Numbered from the stretch's first letter, positions 26,001 to 35,853 are shown. The stretch is 64,000 nt of DNA from Streptococcus oralis (GCF_001578935.1 NZ_KQ969521.1:577530-641529); one strand, 5' to 3'. Made by a program: numbers and translations. The notes: generated from the letters alone by a model not told the origin.

Positions 26001-27695
26001 TTATTGTTCAAATTGAGCTTGTACGAATGCAAGAGCGCCTTTTCCATCGCGAGTCAGTTTAATGTATTGGCCACCTTCTGTCTTGGCAAGTTTGATACCA
26101 AGCTTGTCGGTTTCGGCCTTCATGTCCTCAAAGTTTGAAGCTACTTGAGGAGCAAGGATAACTAGATCAAACTCAGGCAACATTTCACGGTGAGCTCCAT
26201 AGCCACCAGCTGCTGCTTTCACAGGAACATTGTATTCTGCTGCTGCTTTGTTTAGAGCATTTGCAAGGAGACCACTTGTACCTCCTCCGGCACAGAGAAC
26301 GAGGACATTTGTTTCTTCAGTGATGGTATTTTGAGCTGCATCGACACCCGCTTTTTCAAGAATCGCATCTGCTTTGGCAGTATTGAAGTTTGCAGCTACT
26401 TTTTCTTTCAATTCATCATTGGCTTTACCAGAACGCTCTTCTTCAAGGATTTGTTCATCATAAACCTTGAGGAATGGATAGTAAATAGCTACGTCAACAA
26501 GAATTAACAAAGCAGCAAGTACAAATGACAAGAATTGGAAGTTGGTACCGAGAACAATACCGAGCGGACCTGGTGTTGTCCAAGGAAGGTTGGCAGTAAA
26601 TGAGTTCATGCCAAGCGTTTCAATGAAAAATTTAAAGATCCAGACGTTTGCGATTGGCGCAAAGATGAAAGGAATAAAGAAGATTGGGTTCAAGACAAGG
26701 GGGGCACCAAACAGGATTGGTTCATTCACACCAAAGAAGGTTGGTACTACTGACGCACGTCCGATCGCACGGTTTCGTTTTGATTTGGTTAACCACATGA
26801 ACATGAATGGAACAACCAGTGTTGCACCCGTACCACCCATGGTAACGATAAACATTTGTGTACCTGAAGTAAGAATCTTGTCTGCATGCATTCCTTGTTG
26901 GAGAAGGTTCAAGTTGACTTCAGCATTTGCATAGGTAATCGCTGCGATTGCAGGCTCGACGATGGAAGGACCGTGAATACCCACAAACCAGAAGAAGGCA
27001 AAGGCCCCAAAGATAATGGTAATACCTAAATAACCATCAGCAGCAGAGAATAATGGTGCAAAGAATTTACCAATTGATTCTGCAACGCTGGCTCCAACAA
27101 ACTGGCGAGCAAGTAAATCAAGAACATAAAGAGAAACAACAGATAGAGTGAATGGAATCACATCTTTAAAGACTTGTGAGATATTGGGTGGAACTTCGTC
27201 AGGCATGCGAATAGTGACGTTGTTCTTAACACAAACCTTATAGATTGCTACGGTTACAAAGGCCGCAAGAAAGGCTGAAAGCAACCCTTTTGTCCCAAGG
27301 AAACCTGTCGCAAAACCACCTTCAATTGGATCAGCTGCCAACATCAACAAACCAACAATCGCTGCCAATAGTGTTGACATATAGTTGATTTGATTGGTTT
27401 TCTCCATGCTACGATTAACTGAGTCCGTCAATGACTTGGCAGTTGTACCAGCAACCAGGAGTGCCAGAATTCCCATTGAATAGCTATAAGGTTTCATTAG
27501 AAAGGCTACAACTTCATCTGACCATTGGAAACCCCATGAATTAGGAACAAAGGCAATCAAGATAAAGATACTTGAGAAGAGAATGACTGGCATCCCAGCA
27601 ATGAAACCATCACGAATGGCACGAAGATAGATATTACGAGATAGTTTCTCAAAGAATGGCTTTCCTTTCTCGATGAATGCAATTAGTTTGTTCAT
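26001..27695 (-). CDS. lacE: PTS lactose-specific EIICB component
   Basis: LacE imports and phosphorylates lactose. The 564-aa protein has an N-terminal EIIC membrane domain (about 1-430, with [12 protein letters not shown] and the [20 protein letters not shown] substrate motif). A linker leads to a cytoplasmic EIIB domain whose phosphocysteine lies in [12 protein letters not shown] (about residue 475). Its ATG overlaps the lacF stop by one base, so EIIA and EIICB are translationally coupled. Confidence 0.96.
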   Translation of the reverse strand: MNKLIAFIEKGKPFFEKLSRNIYLRAIRDGFIAGMPVILFSSIFILIAFVPNSWGFQWSDEVVAFLMKPYSYSMGILALLVAGTTAKSLTDSVNRSMEKTNQINYMSTLLAAIVGLLMLAADPIEGGFATGFLGTKGLLSAFLAAFVTVAIYKVCVKNNVTIRMPDEVPPNISQVFKDVIPFTLSVVSLYVLDLLARQFVGASVAESIGKFFAPLFSAADGYLGITIIFGAFAFFWFVGIHGPSIVEPAIAAITYANAEVNLNLLQQGMHADKILTSGTQMFIVTMGGTGATLVVPFMFMWLTKSKRNRAIGRASVVPTFFGVNEPILFGAPLVLNPIFFIPFIFAPIANVWIFKFFIETLGMNSFTANLPWTTPGPLGIVLGTNFQFLSFVLAALLILVDVAIYYPFLKVYDEQILEEERSGKANDELKEKVAANFNTAKADAILEKAGVDAAQNTITEETNVLVLCAGGGTSGLLANALNKAAAEYNVPVKAAAGGYGAHREMLPEFDLVILAPQVASNFEDMKAETDKLGIKLAKTEGGQYIKLTRDGKGALAFVQAQFEQ

Positions 27696-28012
27696 TACTT
27701 AACTCCTCTCTTGTAGAGTTCGATTAAATGGTGCATGAGATCTTTGAGCAAGATCGTTGTCATCAAGTGATCCTGACCATGCATCATGGTCACACTATAA
27801 GCCAAATCCTCACCAGCTGCCTCCTTGGTCAATAGACTTGTTTGCGCGTGATGAGCCTCGGCGATACAGCTACCAGCTTCCTCTACAAGAGCGTCCGCTT
27901 TTGCAAAATCACCAGCTTCAGCGGCCTTCAAGGCTTCCAATAGTTTTGAACGAGCATCGCCAGCATAGGCAACAATTTCAAAACCTAACAATGTAACTTC
28001 TTCTCTATTCAT
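27695..28012 (-). CDS. lacF: PTS lactose-specific EIIA component
   Basis: LacF carries phosphate from HPr to LacE. The 105-aa helical protein has the phospho-acceptor His78 in [12 protein letters not shown] and the conserved [11 protein letters not shown] helix with which EIIA-Lac trimers bind metal. AAGGAGG precedes the ATG. It lies after lacT across a structured 172-bp gap. Confidence 0.96.
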   Translation of the reverse strand: MNREEVTLLGFEIVAYAGDARSKLLEALKAAEAGDFAKADALVEEAGSCIAEAHHAQTSLLTKEAAGEDLAYSVTMMHGQDHLMTTILLKDLMHHLIELYKRGVK

Positions 28013-28070
28013 GATAGAATCCTCCTTATTTAAGATACTAAGGGCGTTTGAAAATCGAAAGAAAAATAGG

Positions 28071-28175
28071 AAATGTGATGACGGAGCGACGCTCCTAGGA
28101 ACATTTATCTTTTTTCCAAGATTTTAGCCCGAGTTCAATTACTAAAATACAACATCCAGAGCTTTTTATAGCTCT
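28071..28175 (-). other. Structured spacer between lacT and lacF
   Basis: Two hairpins lie in the 172-bp gap. One (28071-28106) has outer AAATGT/ACATTT and inner GGAGC/GCTCC stems. The other (28158-28175) is AGAGCT/AGCTCT with a 6-base loop, just after the lacT stop. On the minus strand the first is followed by a fairly T-rich stretch, so it could attenuate lacFEG. On the plus strand it has a better T run. No gene was seen here. Confidence 0.5.
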
Positions 28176-28184
28176 CGACAACCA

Positions 28185-29018
28185 CTACAATAAACGTTGA
28201 ATATGTAAAACGAGATAGACTCGCTCACTTTTATACAAATCAAGACCAGTATGTTGCGTAATCACATCATAAATCTTGGAGCCGACCTCAAATGCCTTTG
28301 GATAGGTTTGTTTGATATGGTCTTCCATATCCAGAAGCGATTGGTTATCATCTCTAGAGCGGTCTAAATAATCCAAGAAATAATTCAAATGAATCATAAA
28401 GCGATCATAAAAATGGTTGTTTTCTTTGGTTCGCTGAATAGCATAATTCTTCAGCACTTCTTCAACATCTCTGAGAATTTCTTTCCTCTTATCGATCGTT
28501 TCAACAACTGCCACCTCATTCTCACCCTCAGCATTGATGAAATGATAAGCAATCCGAATAATTTCATCCTCAGGGAAATGTTCAGCTAGCTTCTGACGAT
28601 AGATTTCAAAGGCTTCATTTGCGATTTGAAAAGCGACAGGATACTTGACAGAAATATCTGGCAGATTGCTATCCTTGTACCTTCCTTGTGCTAGAGCTCG
28701 ATAAGAGCAGTAAATATGGTCTGTCAAGGTTACATAGAGATATTCCTGAATCGGATAATGATATTTCTTTGAAAGTTTATCAATAATCTCATAGGTCACT
28801 GTGATAAAATCAAGCGGAACATCTTTGAGGAGAACCATAAAGTTTTCTCTGGACTCTTCTGTCTTCATCCGAAAGATTTTCTCCACCTGCTGTTCCGCAA
28901 TAAAATCCCCTTTCTTCTTTCCAAATGCAATCCCTTTACCAATCACAATCACTTCTTCTCCTTTGTCATTTCTGACAAGCGAAACATTGTGATTTATTGG
29001 ATTTAGAATTCGATACAT
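28185..29018 (-). CDS. lacT: BglG-family transcriptional antiterminator LacT
   Basis: A 277-aa RNA-binding antiterminator with an N-terminal CAT domain (MYRILNPINHNVSLV..) and two PRD domains with their conserved histidines (e.g. LTDHIYCSYR, HLNYFLDY). PTS-dependent phosphorylation of the PRDs tells it whether lactose is entering. When active it should bind the RAT site in its own leader and allow transcription into lacTFEG. ATG 29018 follows AGGAGG; a longer frame upstream overlaps the terminator and is rejected. Confidence 0.94.
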   Translation of the reverse strand: MYRILNPINHNVSLVRNDKGEEVIVIGKGIAFGKKKGDFIAEQQVEKIFRMKTEESRENFMVLLKDVPLDFITVTYEIIDKLSKKYHYPIQEYLYVTLTDHIYCSYRALAQGRYKDSNLPDISVKYPVAFQIANEAFEIYRQKLAEHFPEDEIIRIAYHFINAEGENEVAVVETIDKRKEILRDVEEVLKNYAIQRTKENNHFYDRFMIHLNYFLDYLDRSRDDNQSLLDMEDHIKQTYPKAFEVGSKIYDVITQHTGLDLYKSERVYLVLHIQRLL

Positions 29019-29052
29019 GGTAACCTCCTTATATTTTAAAGGTATATGAGTA

Positions 29053-29136
29053 CAAAAAATGACCACAAATGAACTAGAAAATCATCTGATTTCTAATTCA
29101 CCTGTGATCATGCCTAATATTACTTAGTAACACTCA
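29053..29136 (-). promoter_or_regulatory. RAT antiterminator site and intrinsic terminator before lacT
   Basis: In the lacT leader a RAT-like element (GTGTTACTAAGTAATATTAG, 29109-29136) overlaps the foot of a long terminator. The terminator pairs TGATCACAGGTGAATTAGAAATC with its near-complement ending in TGGTCA, then a T run (29053-29110). This is the classic BglG-family arrangement in which LacT binding prevents the terminator from forming. Confidence 0.8.
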
Positions 29137-29158
29137 CCTTGTATTAACTTGTGATTTA

Positions 29159-29196
29159 AGTATAGCACAAGTAGGTTATTTTGTAAACCTTTACAT
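29159..29196 (-). promoter_or_regulatory. lacT promoter with overlapping cre site
   Basis: TTTACA-N17-TATACT on the minus strand, about 50 bp before the RAT. The -35 lies inside ATGTAAAGGTTTACAA, a perfect inverted repeat (TGTAAA-GG-TTTACA) close to the CcpA cre consensus. Glucose should therefore block lacTFEG initiation as well. Confidence 0.72.
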
Positions 29197-29247
29197 ACAA
29201 CTTTTTTAAAATTTTTAAGTTCATATTCCTAAAATAGGAGGGGTTTC

Positions 29248-30228
29248 TTAAACACGTTCAGTCCATGAAGTCGCTGTGGTTTGAAGAACCTTGTTGAGTT
29301 CATCAATGTTTTCAAAACCAGTTGTACGAAGCCATTCACGAGCTGCTGCTTCACCATCTTTGATGTAGGCTTCAACTGATCCAGCCCATGTTGCACGGCC
29401 GCAAAGAACTCCGTTGAAGTTTGCGCCTGATTCGTGGGCAAAGACAAGGGTTTCTTGGAAGAGTTTAGCTGACACTCCCGCACTCAAGTAGATATATGGC
29501 AAGTTAGTTGCTTCATCTTGTGCTTTGAAGAAGGCTGCTGCTTCTTCACGTGTATGCACGATTTCACCATCTCCAAATCCTTCAACGTATTTAACGTTGA
29601 CCGGAACTTCCACTTTCAAGACATCGATGTTGAAGCGTGGGTCTGAGAAGACCTTCATGGCACCGATAACCTTGTGTGGTTTCACTTTGGCATATTCTGC
29701 AGAACCTGCGTCAGCGATTTTTTCATCGTAAGCCAAGATTTCAAGGAAGAATGGAATGTCTTCCGCCACACACTCAGAACCGATACGTTCGATATAGGCT
29801 TGTTTTTGTTGGTTGAGTTCGTCAGAGCTGTCTACATCGTAGTAAAGCAAGAATTTGACTGCATCTGCGCCTTGTTCTTTGATGCGTTTGGCAGACCAAA
29901 CATCCAAGCAGTCTGGCAAGCGTTTGGTGCTAGTTGTGTCATAACCGGTTTTCTCATAAGCAAGGAGAAGACCAGCATTAGCATCAAGCGCTTTTGTAGC
30001 TGGAAGTCCATACTCTGGGTCTAGAAGCATAGATGAAGCGTATTTTGTCAATTCATCTGCAACCAAGACTTTGAGTTCTTCCATTTGAGCCACTGTTGGC
30101 TCTTCTGTTTGGTATTGAGCCATGAGGCGTTTCAAAGCACCACGTTGGTCAAAGGCAAGAGCTGAGATGATTCCGTTTTCATCAGAGAGTTTTTTCAAGC
30201 AAGCGCGTTTATTTTCTGTTAAAACCAT
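29248..30228 (-). CDS. lacD: Tagatose 1,6-diphosphate aldolase
   Basis: LacD splits tagatose-1,6-bisphosphate into glyceraldehyde-3-phosphate and dihydroxyacetone phosphate, ending the tagatose route. The 326-aa class I aldolase has the LacD N-terminus ([16 protein letters not shown]) and the Schiff-base Lys in VLKVEVPVN. One base separates it from lacC upstream. No clear terminator follows before the lacT promoter, so read-through into lacT is possible. Confidence 0.96.
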   Translation of the reverse strand: MVLTENKRACLKKLSDENGIISALAFDQRGALKRLMAQYQTEEPTVAQMEELKVLVADELTKYASSMLLDPEYGLPATKALDANAGLLLAYEKTGYDTTSTKRLPDCLDVWSAKRIKEQGADAVKFLLYYDVDSSDELNQQKQAYIERIGSECVAEDIPFFLEILAYDEKIADAGSAEYAKVKPHKVIGAMKVFSDPRFNIDVLKVEVPVNVKYVEGFGDGEIVHTREEAAAFFKAQDEATNLPYIYLSAGVSAKLFQETLVFAHESGANFNGVLCGRATWAGSVEAYIKDGEAAAREWLRTTGFENIDELNKVLQTTATSWTERV

Positions 30229-30229
30229 T

Positions 30230-31159
30230 TTATACCTCTTTTACGATTAGTTGGTCGTATAGACCTTGATAGTTAGCCATATTGACATGACCTGTCATCT
30301 TTTCTTGAGCATTGAGCATACCAAGGACATTGGCCTTGATGAGGAGTTCTTGATCAGATTCCTTATGAAGAAGACCTGATGAAATACCTGCAACAGTAGA
30401 ATCTCCAGACCCAACAGGATTGACTACCTGGATTCTAGGAATATCTACCTTGTAGAAAGTATCACCGTGTTTAGCGAAAGCACCATTTGCACCAAGTGAC
30501 ACGATAATCCACTCAATCCCTGCAAATAAAGGCTCTTGAAGAACTTCTTTTAATTCATCCAAATCCTCAGAAACTTCCCTGCCTAAAAGCTGAGACAATT
30601 CCTCATTATTTGGTTTGATGACTGTTGGTTTATGTGGTGATTCAAGAACTGCTTGAAGAGCTGCACCTGAGCAGTCTAGAACAACTGGTTTCCCTGCGCG
30701 ATTAGCAAGTTCTACTAAGCTTGCATAATAGTCAACTGGAAGACCTGCTGGCAGACTACCAGAGATAGCAACTACTTCCACAGTGTCAAGAAGATTTTCG
30801 AAATGAGCCAAGAAATCTTGTCCTTCTTGTTCCAGAACTTCAGGACCTTTTTCAAGGATTTCTGTTTGATTGTCTCCGTGGAGAATAGCGATACAGTTTC
30901 GAGTTTCACCTTGAATGAAGAAAAAACGTTTCGTTACTTTATCGTCGATATGCTCTACTAAAAACTCACCAAGTTTACCACCGACCAAACCAGTAGCAGC
31001 AACAGAATCACCAAATTCTGAAAGAACTCGTGTAACATTGAGACCTTTACCACCAGCTGTCTTGGTCACGTCTACCACACGGTTGACAGTGTCAATTTTT
31101 AATTCATCCAAAGGATAAGAAATATCGATGGATGGATTCATTGTGACTGTTAAAATCAT
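30230..31159 (-). CDS. lacC: Tagatose-6-phosphate kinase
   Basis: LacC phosphorylates tagatose-6-phosphate with ATP. The 309-aa PfkB-family kinase shows [13 protein letters not shown] near the N-terminus and the catalytic [14 protein letters not shown] with its Asp, anion hole and GD signature. Third of the lacABCD genes; it starts 10 bp after lacB. Confidence 0.96.
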   Translation of the reverse strand: MILTVTMNPSIDISYPLDELKIDTVNRVVDVTKTAGGKGLNVTRVLSEFGDSVAATGLVGGKLGEFLVEHIDDKVTKRFFFIQGETRNCIAILHGDNQTEILEKGPEVLEQEGQDFLAHFENLLDTVEVVAISGSLPAGLPVDYYASLVELANRAGKPVVLDCSGAALQAVLESPHKPTVIKPNNEELSQLLGREVSEDLDELKEVLQEPLFAGIEWIIVSLGANGAFAKHGDTFYKVDIPRIQVVNPVGSGDSTVAGISSGLLHKESDQELLIKANVLGMLNAQEKMTGHVNMANYQGLYDQLIVKEV

Positions 31160-31169
31160 GCGTCACCTC

Positions 31170-31685
31170 TTAGTCGTGGTATTCACCACGATCCCATTTT
31201 TCAAGGAATTCTGTAAAGAAGTTTGCATCTGCTTGATGAGCATTGTGAGTTTCAACGTGCTCAATTTTCGCAATCAATTTTTTGTTTTCTTCTGATGGTT
31301 TGTATTCAGCATTGATGAAAGCTTCAATGATATCGCACATGAGCAATTCGCCAGTGATTTTACCACCAAAACCGATAACATTAGCGTTCAATTGTTCTTT
31401 AGCGTAAAGCGCTGTTGTCATATCACGAACCAAGGCAGAACGGACACCTGGAACTTTGTTGACAGCGTTGTTGATACCAACACCTGTACCACAGATACAT
31501 ACTCCAAGATCAGCTTGACCGCTTGTAACGGCTTCACCAACTTTTTTACCAAAGATTGGGTAGTGAGTACGTGTGTGGTCATAGGTACCAAAGTCGATGA
31601 CTTCATATCCTTTTGATTTCAAAAATTCTGAAACCGCCATTTTTTCATCTGTTACGATGTGGTCACATCCAATTGCAATTCTCAT
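31170..31685 (-). CDS. lacB: Galactose-6-phosphate isomerase subunit LacB
   Basis: LacB and LacA together isomerise galactose-6-phosphate to tagatose-6-phosphate. The 171-aa RpiB-fold protein has MRIAIGCDH at the N-terminus and [17 protein letters not shown] with the RpiB-type Cys. [17 protein letters not shown] follows. AGGTAAGAG precedes the start. Confidence 0.96.
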   Translation of the reverse strand: MRIAIGCDHIVTDEKMAVSEFLKSKGYEVIDFGTYDHTRTHYPIFGKKVGEAVTSGQADLGVCICGTGVGINNAVNKVPGVRSALVRDMTTALYAKEQLNANVIGFGGKITGELLMCDIIEAFINAEYKPSEENKKLIAKIEHVETHNAHQADANFFTEFLEKWDRGEYHD

Positions 31686-31715
31686 TTTTCTCTTACCTTT
31701 CTTACTGTAATCTAA

Positions 31716-32141
31716 TTAGCACATTTTGTTCAACATATCGACCCGAATTTGGTGACGGCCACCGTCGTATTTACCGTTAACAAATCCTTTAGCAATATTT
31801 TTAGCCAATTCATCACCAACAAGTTGTGCACCCATAGTGATCATGCGTGAGTTGTTGTGGCCACGAGTCATATAAGCTGAACGTTCGTCAGATACTTCTG
31901 CGGCAACCATTCCTTTGATTTTTGTTGCGACCATGAATGGACCAGCACCATAAGCATCAATCACGATACCAAGGTTTTGTTCTTCTTTGTTTACTTCTGC
32001 AGCAACAGCAAGAGTCACATCAACAAAATCTTGACCTTCAGCTGTAACATCCACAACGTGGAAGTTTTCTTTTTCCAAGAAGTCTTTCACAACTTCTTTC
32101 AATCTCAAACCTGCAGCATCTGCACCTATAACAATAGACAT
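31716..32141 (-). CDS. lacA: Galactose-6-phosphate isomerase subunit LacA
   Basis: A 141-aa RpiB-fold partner of LacB. It has [14 protein letters not shown] at the N-terminus. The equivalent of the catalytic-Cys loop reads [13 protein letters not shown] without Cys, as is usual for LacA, so the active site is shared with LacB. First gene of lacABCD, behind the operator repeats. Confidence 0.95.
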   Translation of the reverse strand: MSIVIGADAAGLRLKEVVKDFLEKENFHVVDVTAEGQDFVDVTLAVAAEVNKEEQNLGIVIDAYGAGPFMVATKIKGMVAAEVSDERSAYMTRGHNNSRMITMGAQLVGDELAKNIAKGFVNGKYDGGRHQIRVDMLNKMC

Positions 32142-32328
32142 ATTGTATACTCCTTTTTATTTTTCTAGGCTAGTAAAGACTTTTTTAGTTAGCAGTTTAC
32201 CTACAAAAGACTTTCTAGCAGTTTAGTGACAAATTTGATTGAATGAGATGAATAACACCTTATCCAAGTCCAGGAAATCAAGTTCCTAGAAACAAACTTT
32301 CCCCTTGAAAGAGAATATAACAAGTGAT

Positions 32329-32397
32329 TATTTGTTTATTACAAACATCATTTGTTGTTTACAAACATAATATACTCCTATTTTTAGAAAAAGTCAA
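32329..32397 (-). promoter_or_regulatory. lacABCD promoter with tandem operator repeats
   Basis: TTGACT-N17-TATATT on the minus strand. Just downstream are two tandem 20-bp repeats (32329-32348 and 32349-32368, 17 of 20 identical) with the core ATGTTTGTAA..AACAAAT. TGTTTGT-type repeats are known targets of LacR/DeoR repressors. A further ACAAACAT half lies upstream of the -35. The 32142-32328 leader holds one small hairpin (AGGAAC..TTCCT) and nothing else that I recognise. Confidence 0.72.
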
Positions 32398-32432
32398 CAG
32401 TAAATGTTTGTTTTTGTGTTTTATTTTTTAGA

Positions 32433-33329
32433 TTAAAAGATTTCTATATCAAAACCAATTTGATCTACTTGATTAGGTTCTAGGAGGCGAACGTTTTTCT
32501 TATCTTCTAAATGATCTCCTTCCTCAAGGGATGTTGACAAGCCAGACCATGGTTCAACCGCAATGAAAGGTCCCTTATTCAAAGTTGACCAAATGATGAG
32601 ATTTGAGAACTCTTGGAAGTGTACTTTTAATCCCTTCTCATGCTTACGAGAACGAAGGGCAATTGTTCTGGATTGCAACTCATCCAAAGTCACTGCATCA
32701 ATACGAAACAGATCGTAACTGAGGCCCACTTCCTTTTGAGAATCCAACCATGGACTTCTATCTTGAAAATCCAGCATACCAGTTTCTGGGAAAGGACGTG
32801 GAACAGAGCAAGTCTCTTCTTTCTCAAACTCTAAATAGTAATCTTCATAGACTTCGTCATCAAATAGTGGACAATTAAATCCTGGGTGTCCGCCAATAAA
32901 GAAGGGCATCACTTTTTCAGTTTCTTTATTAAAAATCTTGTACTGAGTCCGAACAGTTTTTCCAGAGACTGTATAGGTGATTTCTAGACGGAAATGATAA
33001 GGATAGTTTTGATAGCAAGTATCATCATCTTCGATTGCAAAAGTCACACTGTTTTCTGTTTGTTCCACCAAGTCAAAATCTTTCTTACGTACCAACCCAT
33101 GTCTAGGAATGTGACCTGTAGACACCGTTCCATCTGCGTGACTGTAGAAGGCTGTATCTTCTCTTAAAGAGCCGCAGATTGGAAAAAGTACTGGAGCTTG
33201 TCCACTCCAGTAAGTGGCATCTCCTTGCCACAGATACTCAATGCCTTCTCGATCCTTGATCGACGACAAGGCGCCACCTAAGGTTTTAAACTGGACCGTT
33301 AACTGGTCTGATTTTATTTCAATTACCAT
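32433..33329 (-). CDS. lacX: Galactose mutarotase-like protein (LacX / aldose 1-epimerase family)
   Basis: A 298-aa beta-sandwich protein of the aldose 1-epimerase (GalM) superfamily, LacX type. It probably interconverts anomers of galactose, lactose or their phosphates. Visible are VLFPICGSLR, PRHGLVRKKDF with a catalytic His, FIGGHPGFNCPL with the second His, and WSTLNKGPFIAVEPWSG with the Glu region. ATG 33329 is 6 bases from GGAG; the longer in-frame start is rejected. It lies between gatC and lacA, after a strong terminator and before the lacA promoter. Confidence 0.88.
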   Translation of the reverse strand: MVIEIKSDQLTVQFKTLGGALSSIKDREGIEYLWQGDATYWSGQAPVLFPICGSLREDTAFYSHADGTVSTGHIPRHGLVRKKDFDLVEQTENSVTFAIEDDDTCYQNYPYHFRLEITYTVSGKTVRTQYKIFNKETEKVMPFFIGGHPGFNCPLFDDEVYEDYYLEFEKEETCSVPRPFPETGMLDFQDRSPWLDSQKEVGLSYDLFRIDAVTLDELQSRTIALRSRKHEKGLKVHFQEFSNLIIWSTLNKGPFIAVEPWSGLSTSLEEGDHLEDKKNVRLLEPNQVDQIGFDIEIF

Positions 33330-33362
33330 AATATTCTCCAACTATTTTTTAGATTTTTATAT

Positions 33363-33411
33363 AAAAAACTAGGTTGTCACTCCCAATGTAGGAAATTAAC
33401 AACCTAGTTTT
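33363..33411 (-). terminator. Strong terminator between gatC and lacX
   Basis: AAAACTAGGTTGT/ACAACCTAGTTTT is a perfect 13-bp stem with a 21-base loop and a T run on the minus strand. It should end gatABC transcripts, leaving lacX to read-through or a weak own promoter. Confidence 0.8.
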
Positions 33412-33437
33412 CACAATTTACATTTTATAGGAGCGAA

Positions 33438-34913
33438 TTATTTAGCATTTGCTGCGTATTCTTCGTTACGTTTGATCATTTGTTTTCTATACCAAGCAAA
33501 GATACCTACATAGAATACAAGGAAGACTGCTGCACCAAGGATTGCTTTGATATCACCTGTTGTAGCATTACCGATTGCCCAACCAAATAGTTTTTCAATT
33601 GGTCCTTCAAGAGTTGAGTGGGTAATCAATTGAGATTGGTTCACACCTTCTGGGAAGGCACCTACACCTTTAGCAAGTTCTGTTGCGAATGGTGCGATAA
33701 GAGTACCAGAAAGAAGGAAGAGAGGCAACAAGAGTGTTCCGAAGATAATCATACGGAGCAATTTACCACGTGTAACAACCAAGAGAGCTGGAGTTACACC
33801 CATAGCGATGATACCTGCAAGTGGCAAGATACCATTTCCGACGTTTGAAAGAAGCACAGCTTCTACTAGCATGATTGGAGCAAGTACGTTAGCACAAGCC
33901 CAGATTTCAGCACGACCAGCGATGAATGGCCAGTCAAGACCGATGTTGAATTTACGTCCTTGAAGACGTTTAGTAGCAACGTTTGTAATACCTTGTGAAA
34001 GTGGTTCTACGGCTGCAATGAACCAAGATCCGATAAGTGAGAAGAGCTCCAAGCAGACACCGGCAGTCAAACCAAGGCTCAACCAACCTTTAATAACAAG
34101 TTCCCATGAAGATGCATCTTCTACTCCAGCAACTGGGTGTGGAGTTCCCATCAAACCAATAACAATACCAAGGATGAAACCGATGAAGAATTTAGATCCC
34201 CAGAAACCGATTTTTTTGTTCAATTTTGCAGCGTCAAAGTCATATTTATCAAGACCAGGCAATACTTTATCAAAGATCTTATCCAAGACCATGATAACTG
34301 GGTTCATCATGTAGTTCATGTGAGTTGAAGTCATTGGTGATGAACTTGGTGCGTTAAGAAGGTCGTCGAAAGTTGGTTTCATCAAATCAGAGTTGATGAT
34401 TTTCAAAATACCTACAAGGACAACTGCTGCAGTTGCGATGAAGAGTGAAACCCCTTGGCTTACACCGTTGTTGTCTGCATACCATTTGATCAAAAGACCA
34501 GTGATTGACAAGTGCCAGATATCGAAGATATCAACGTCAAGCGTATCTGTTTTCTTCATTGCAAGCATCACAACGTTGACAATCAACATTACAAGCAAGA
34601 AGTAAAGTGTCCAAGCAGATCCCCAAGTGATCGTAGCAAGCGGTGCCCAACCAACGTCAGTGATGTTCAATTGGATACCAGTATTTTCAACAAACTTCGC
34701 GAGGGATGCTGAGAAAGCTCCGTTGAGCATACCGATGATAGCACCGATACCAGTAAGGGCGATAGCAAGCTTGATACCACCTTCAAGCGCTTTGGAGAAT
34801 TTCACTCCAAAAAGTAGGGCCAATACTGTCAAAATGATCAGCATGATGATAGGGCCACCCATAGCCAAGATAGGTTTGAAGATATCGTTGGCCAGATTGA
34901 TAATGACATCCAT
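33438..34913 (-). CDS. gatC: PTS galactitol/galactose-type EIIC permease
   Basis: A 491-aa membrane permease of the PTS galactitol (Gat) family with about 10-12 hydrophobic helices. Examples are MGGPIIMLIILTVLALLFGV near the start and the PFIAGRAEIWACANVLAPIM signature. With GatA and GatB it should bring in galactitol or galactose as the 6-phosphate. The adjacency to lacABCD implies that the product is galactose-6-phosphate or tagatose-6-phosphate. Streptococcal gatABC next to lac genes have been linked to galactose uptake; the exact sugar cannot be read from sequence. Confidence 0.9.
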   Translation of the reverse strand: MDVIINLANDIFKPILAMGGPIIMLIILTVLALLFGVKFSKALEGGIKLAIALTGIGAIIGMLNGAFSASLAKFVENTGIQLNITDVGWAPLATITWGSAWTLYFLLVMLIVNVVMLAMKKTDTLDVDIFDIWHLSITGLLIKWYADNNGVSQGVSLFIATAAVVLVGILKIINSDLMKPTFDDLLNAPSSSPMTSTHMNYMMNPVIMVLDKIFDKVLPGLDKYDFDAAKLNKKIGFWGSKFFIGFILGIVIGLMGTPHPVAGVEDASSWELVIKGWLSLGLTAGVCLELFSLIGSWFIAAVEPLSQGITNVATKRLQGRKFNIGLDWPFIAGRAEIWACANVLAPIMLVEAVLLSNVGNGILPLAGIIAMGVTPALLVVTRGKLLRMIIFGTLLLPLFLLSGTLIAPFATELAKGVGAFPEGVNQSQLITHSTLEGPIEKLFGWAIGNATTGDIKAILGAAVFLVFYVGIFAWYRKQMIKRNEEYAANAK

Positions 34914-34967
34914 AATAGTTCCTCCCGTTTTTTTAGTTATATGAATGTTAACAAGATAAAGAATAAA

Positions 34968-35273
34968 TTAGCTTAGTCCATGTTCTTTGATAGCTGCTTC
35001 AATATTGTCAAATACTGGAGCGCTCATCGCTGGAATACGGAACAAGATTGGTCCAGCTTCAATTACTGGAATACCTGGTTCAAAACCAAGGTCAGTTGCA
35101 GCGATTGGTGTAAAGATATCGTATCCCTTGATAAGGTCTTCGTTTACATCTTTCACCATGACTGCATCACAGTGAACATCATAACCACGGTTTGAAAGTT
35201 CTTCTTCTAAGGCACTTTTAATTTGGTGACTTGAGTTAACACCTGCACCGCAGGCAGCAAGAATTTTAATCAT
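34968..35273 (-). CDS. gatB: PTS galactitol/galactose-type EIIB
   Basis: A 101-aa EIIB with the phosphocysteine loop at the N-terminus (ILAACGAGVNSSHQIK, Cys8). It passes phosphate from GatA to the sugar bound by GatC. AGGA precedes the ATG. It lies in order between gatA and gatC. Confidence 0.92.
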   Translation of the reverse strand: MIKILAACGAGVNSSHQIKSALEEELSNRGYDVHCDAVMVKDVNEDLIKGYDIFTPIAATDLGFEPGIPVIEAGPILFRIPAMSAPVFDNIEAAIKEHGLS

Positions 35274-35310
35274 TTGGATTTCCTCCGATTTTATTTTTTA
35301 ATAGACAAGA

Positions 35311-35787
35311 TTAAGCGGTTGCTTCAGCAATGTAAGCATAAAGTTTTTCTGGTTCGGAAATTTTTGATAGATCTTCCAGATGTCCATTTCCTGTGAAAAA
35401 GTCCATCAACTGAGCCAGAATATTTGTTTGGCTTGAACTTGAGTTGTTAATGATAAAGAAGAGTAGGGATACTTCTACTTCCTTATCAGGAGCTATCATA
35501 TTGTGAAAAGTTACTGGTTTTTCTAATCGAACAACCACTACTTTCTCAGCTAGATTATGAACAATATCTGTATGAGGAATCGCTACATTTGGCAAGTCCT
35601 TACCTAGAAATTCCATATCTAAGCCAGTTGGAAATGACTTTTCACGCGTGATCAAGGCTTCACGATAAGTTGGAGTGACAATTTCTCGTTCTTCCAACAA
35701 GCTTGCTACCTGATCAAAGAGTTGTTCTTGATTATCCGCTTCTAAGCAAAACACCAGATTTTTGTCAAAGAAATGATCTAATCCCAT
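35311..35787 (-). CDS. gatA: PTS galactitol/fructose-type EIIA
   Basis: A 158-aa EIIA of the fructose/mannitol-nitrogen fold. It has the phosphohistidine in PNVAIPHTDIVH and the N-terminal LITREKSFPTGLDM region that precedes it in this family. It accepts phosphate from HPr and gives it to GatB. First gene of gatABC, after a consensus promoter. Confidence 0.9.
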   Translation of the reverse strand: MGLDHFFDKNLVFCLEADNQEQLFDQVASLLEEREIVTPTYREALITREKSFPTGLDMEFLGKDLPNVAIPHTDIVHNLAEKVVVVRLEKPVTFHNMIAPDKEVEVSLLFFIINNSSSSQTNILAQLMDFFTGNGHLEDLSKISEPEKLYAYIAEATA

Positions 35788-35824
35788 AACATTTTCCCTT
35801 CTTTCAATTATCTTTTATGCTATA

Positions 35825-35853
35825 AGTATAACACTATATGAAATCGTTGTCAA
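35825..35853 (-). promoter_or_regulatory. Promoter of gatABC
   Basis: TTGACA-N17-TATACT on the minus strand. Upstream on the same strand are repeated ACAAAA/GAACAAAA runs that resemble DeoR/LacR half sites but are too AT-rich to call. Confidence 0.75.

Noticed and set aside
32170-32330. A riboswitch or small RNA in the lacA leader
   Set aside because: Only one small hairpin (AGGAAC/TTCCT) is visible and there is no match to a known class.
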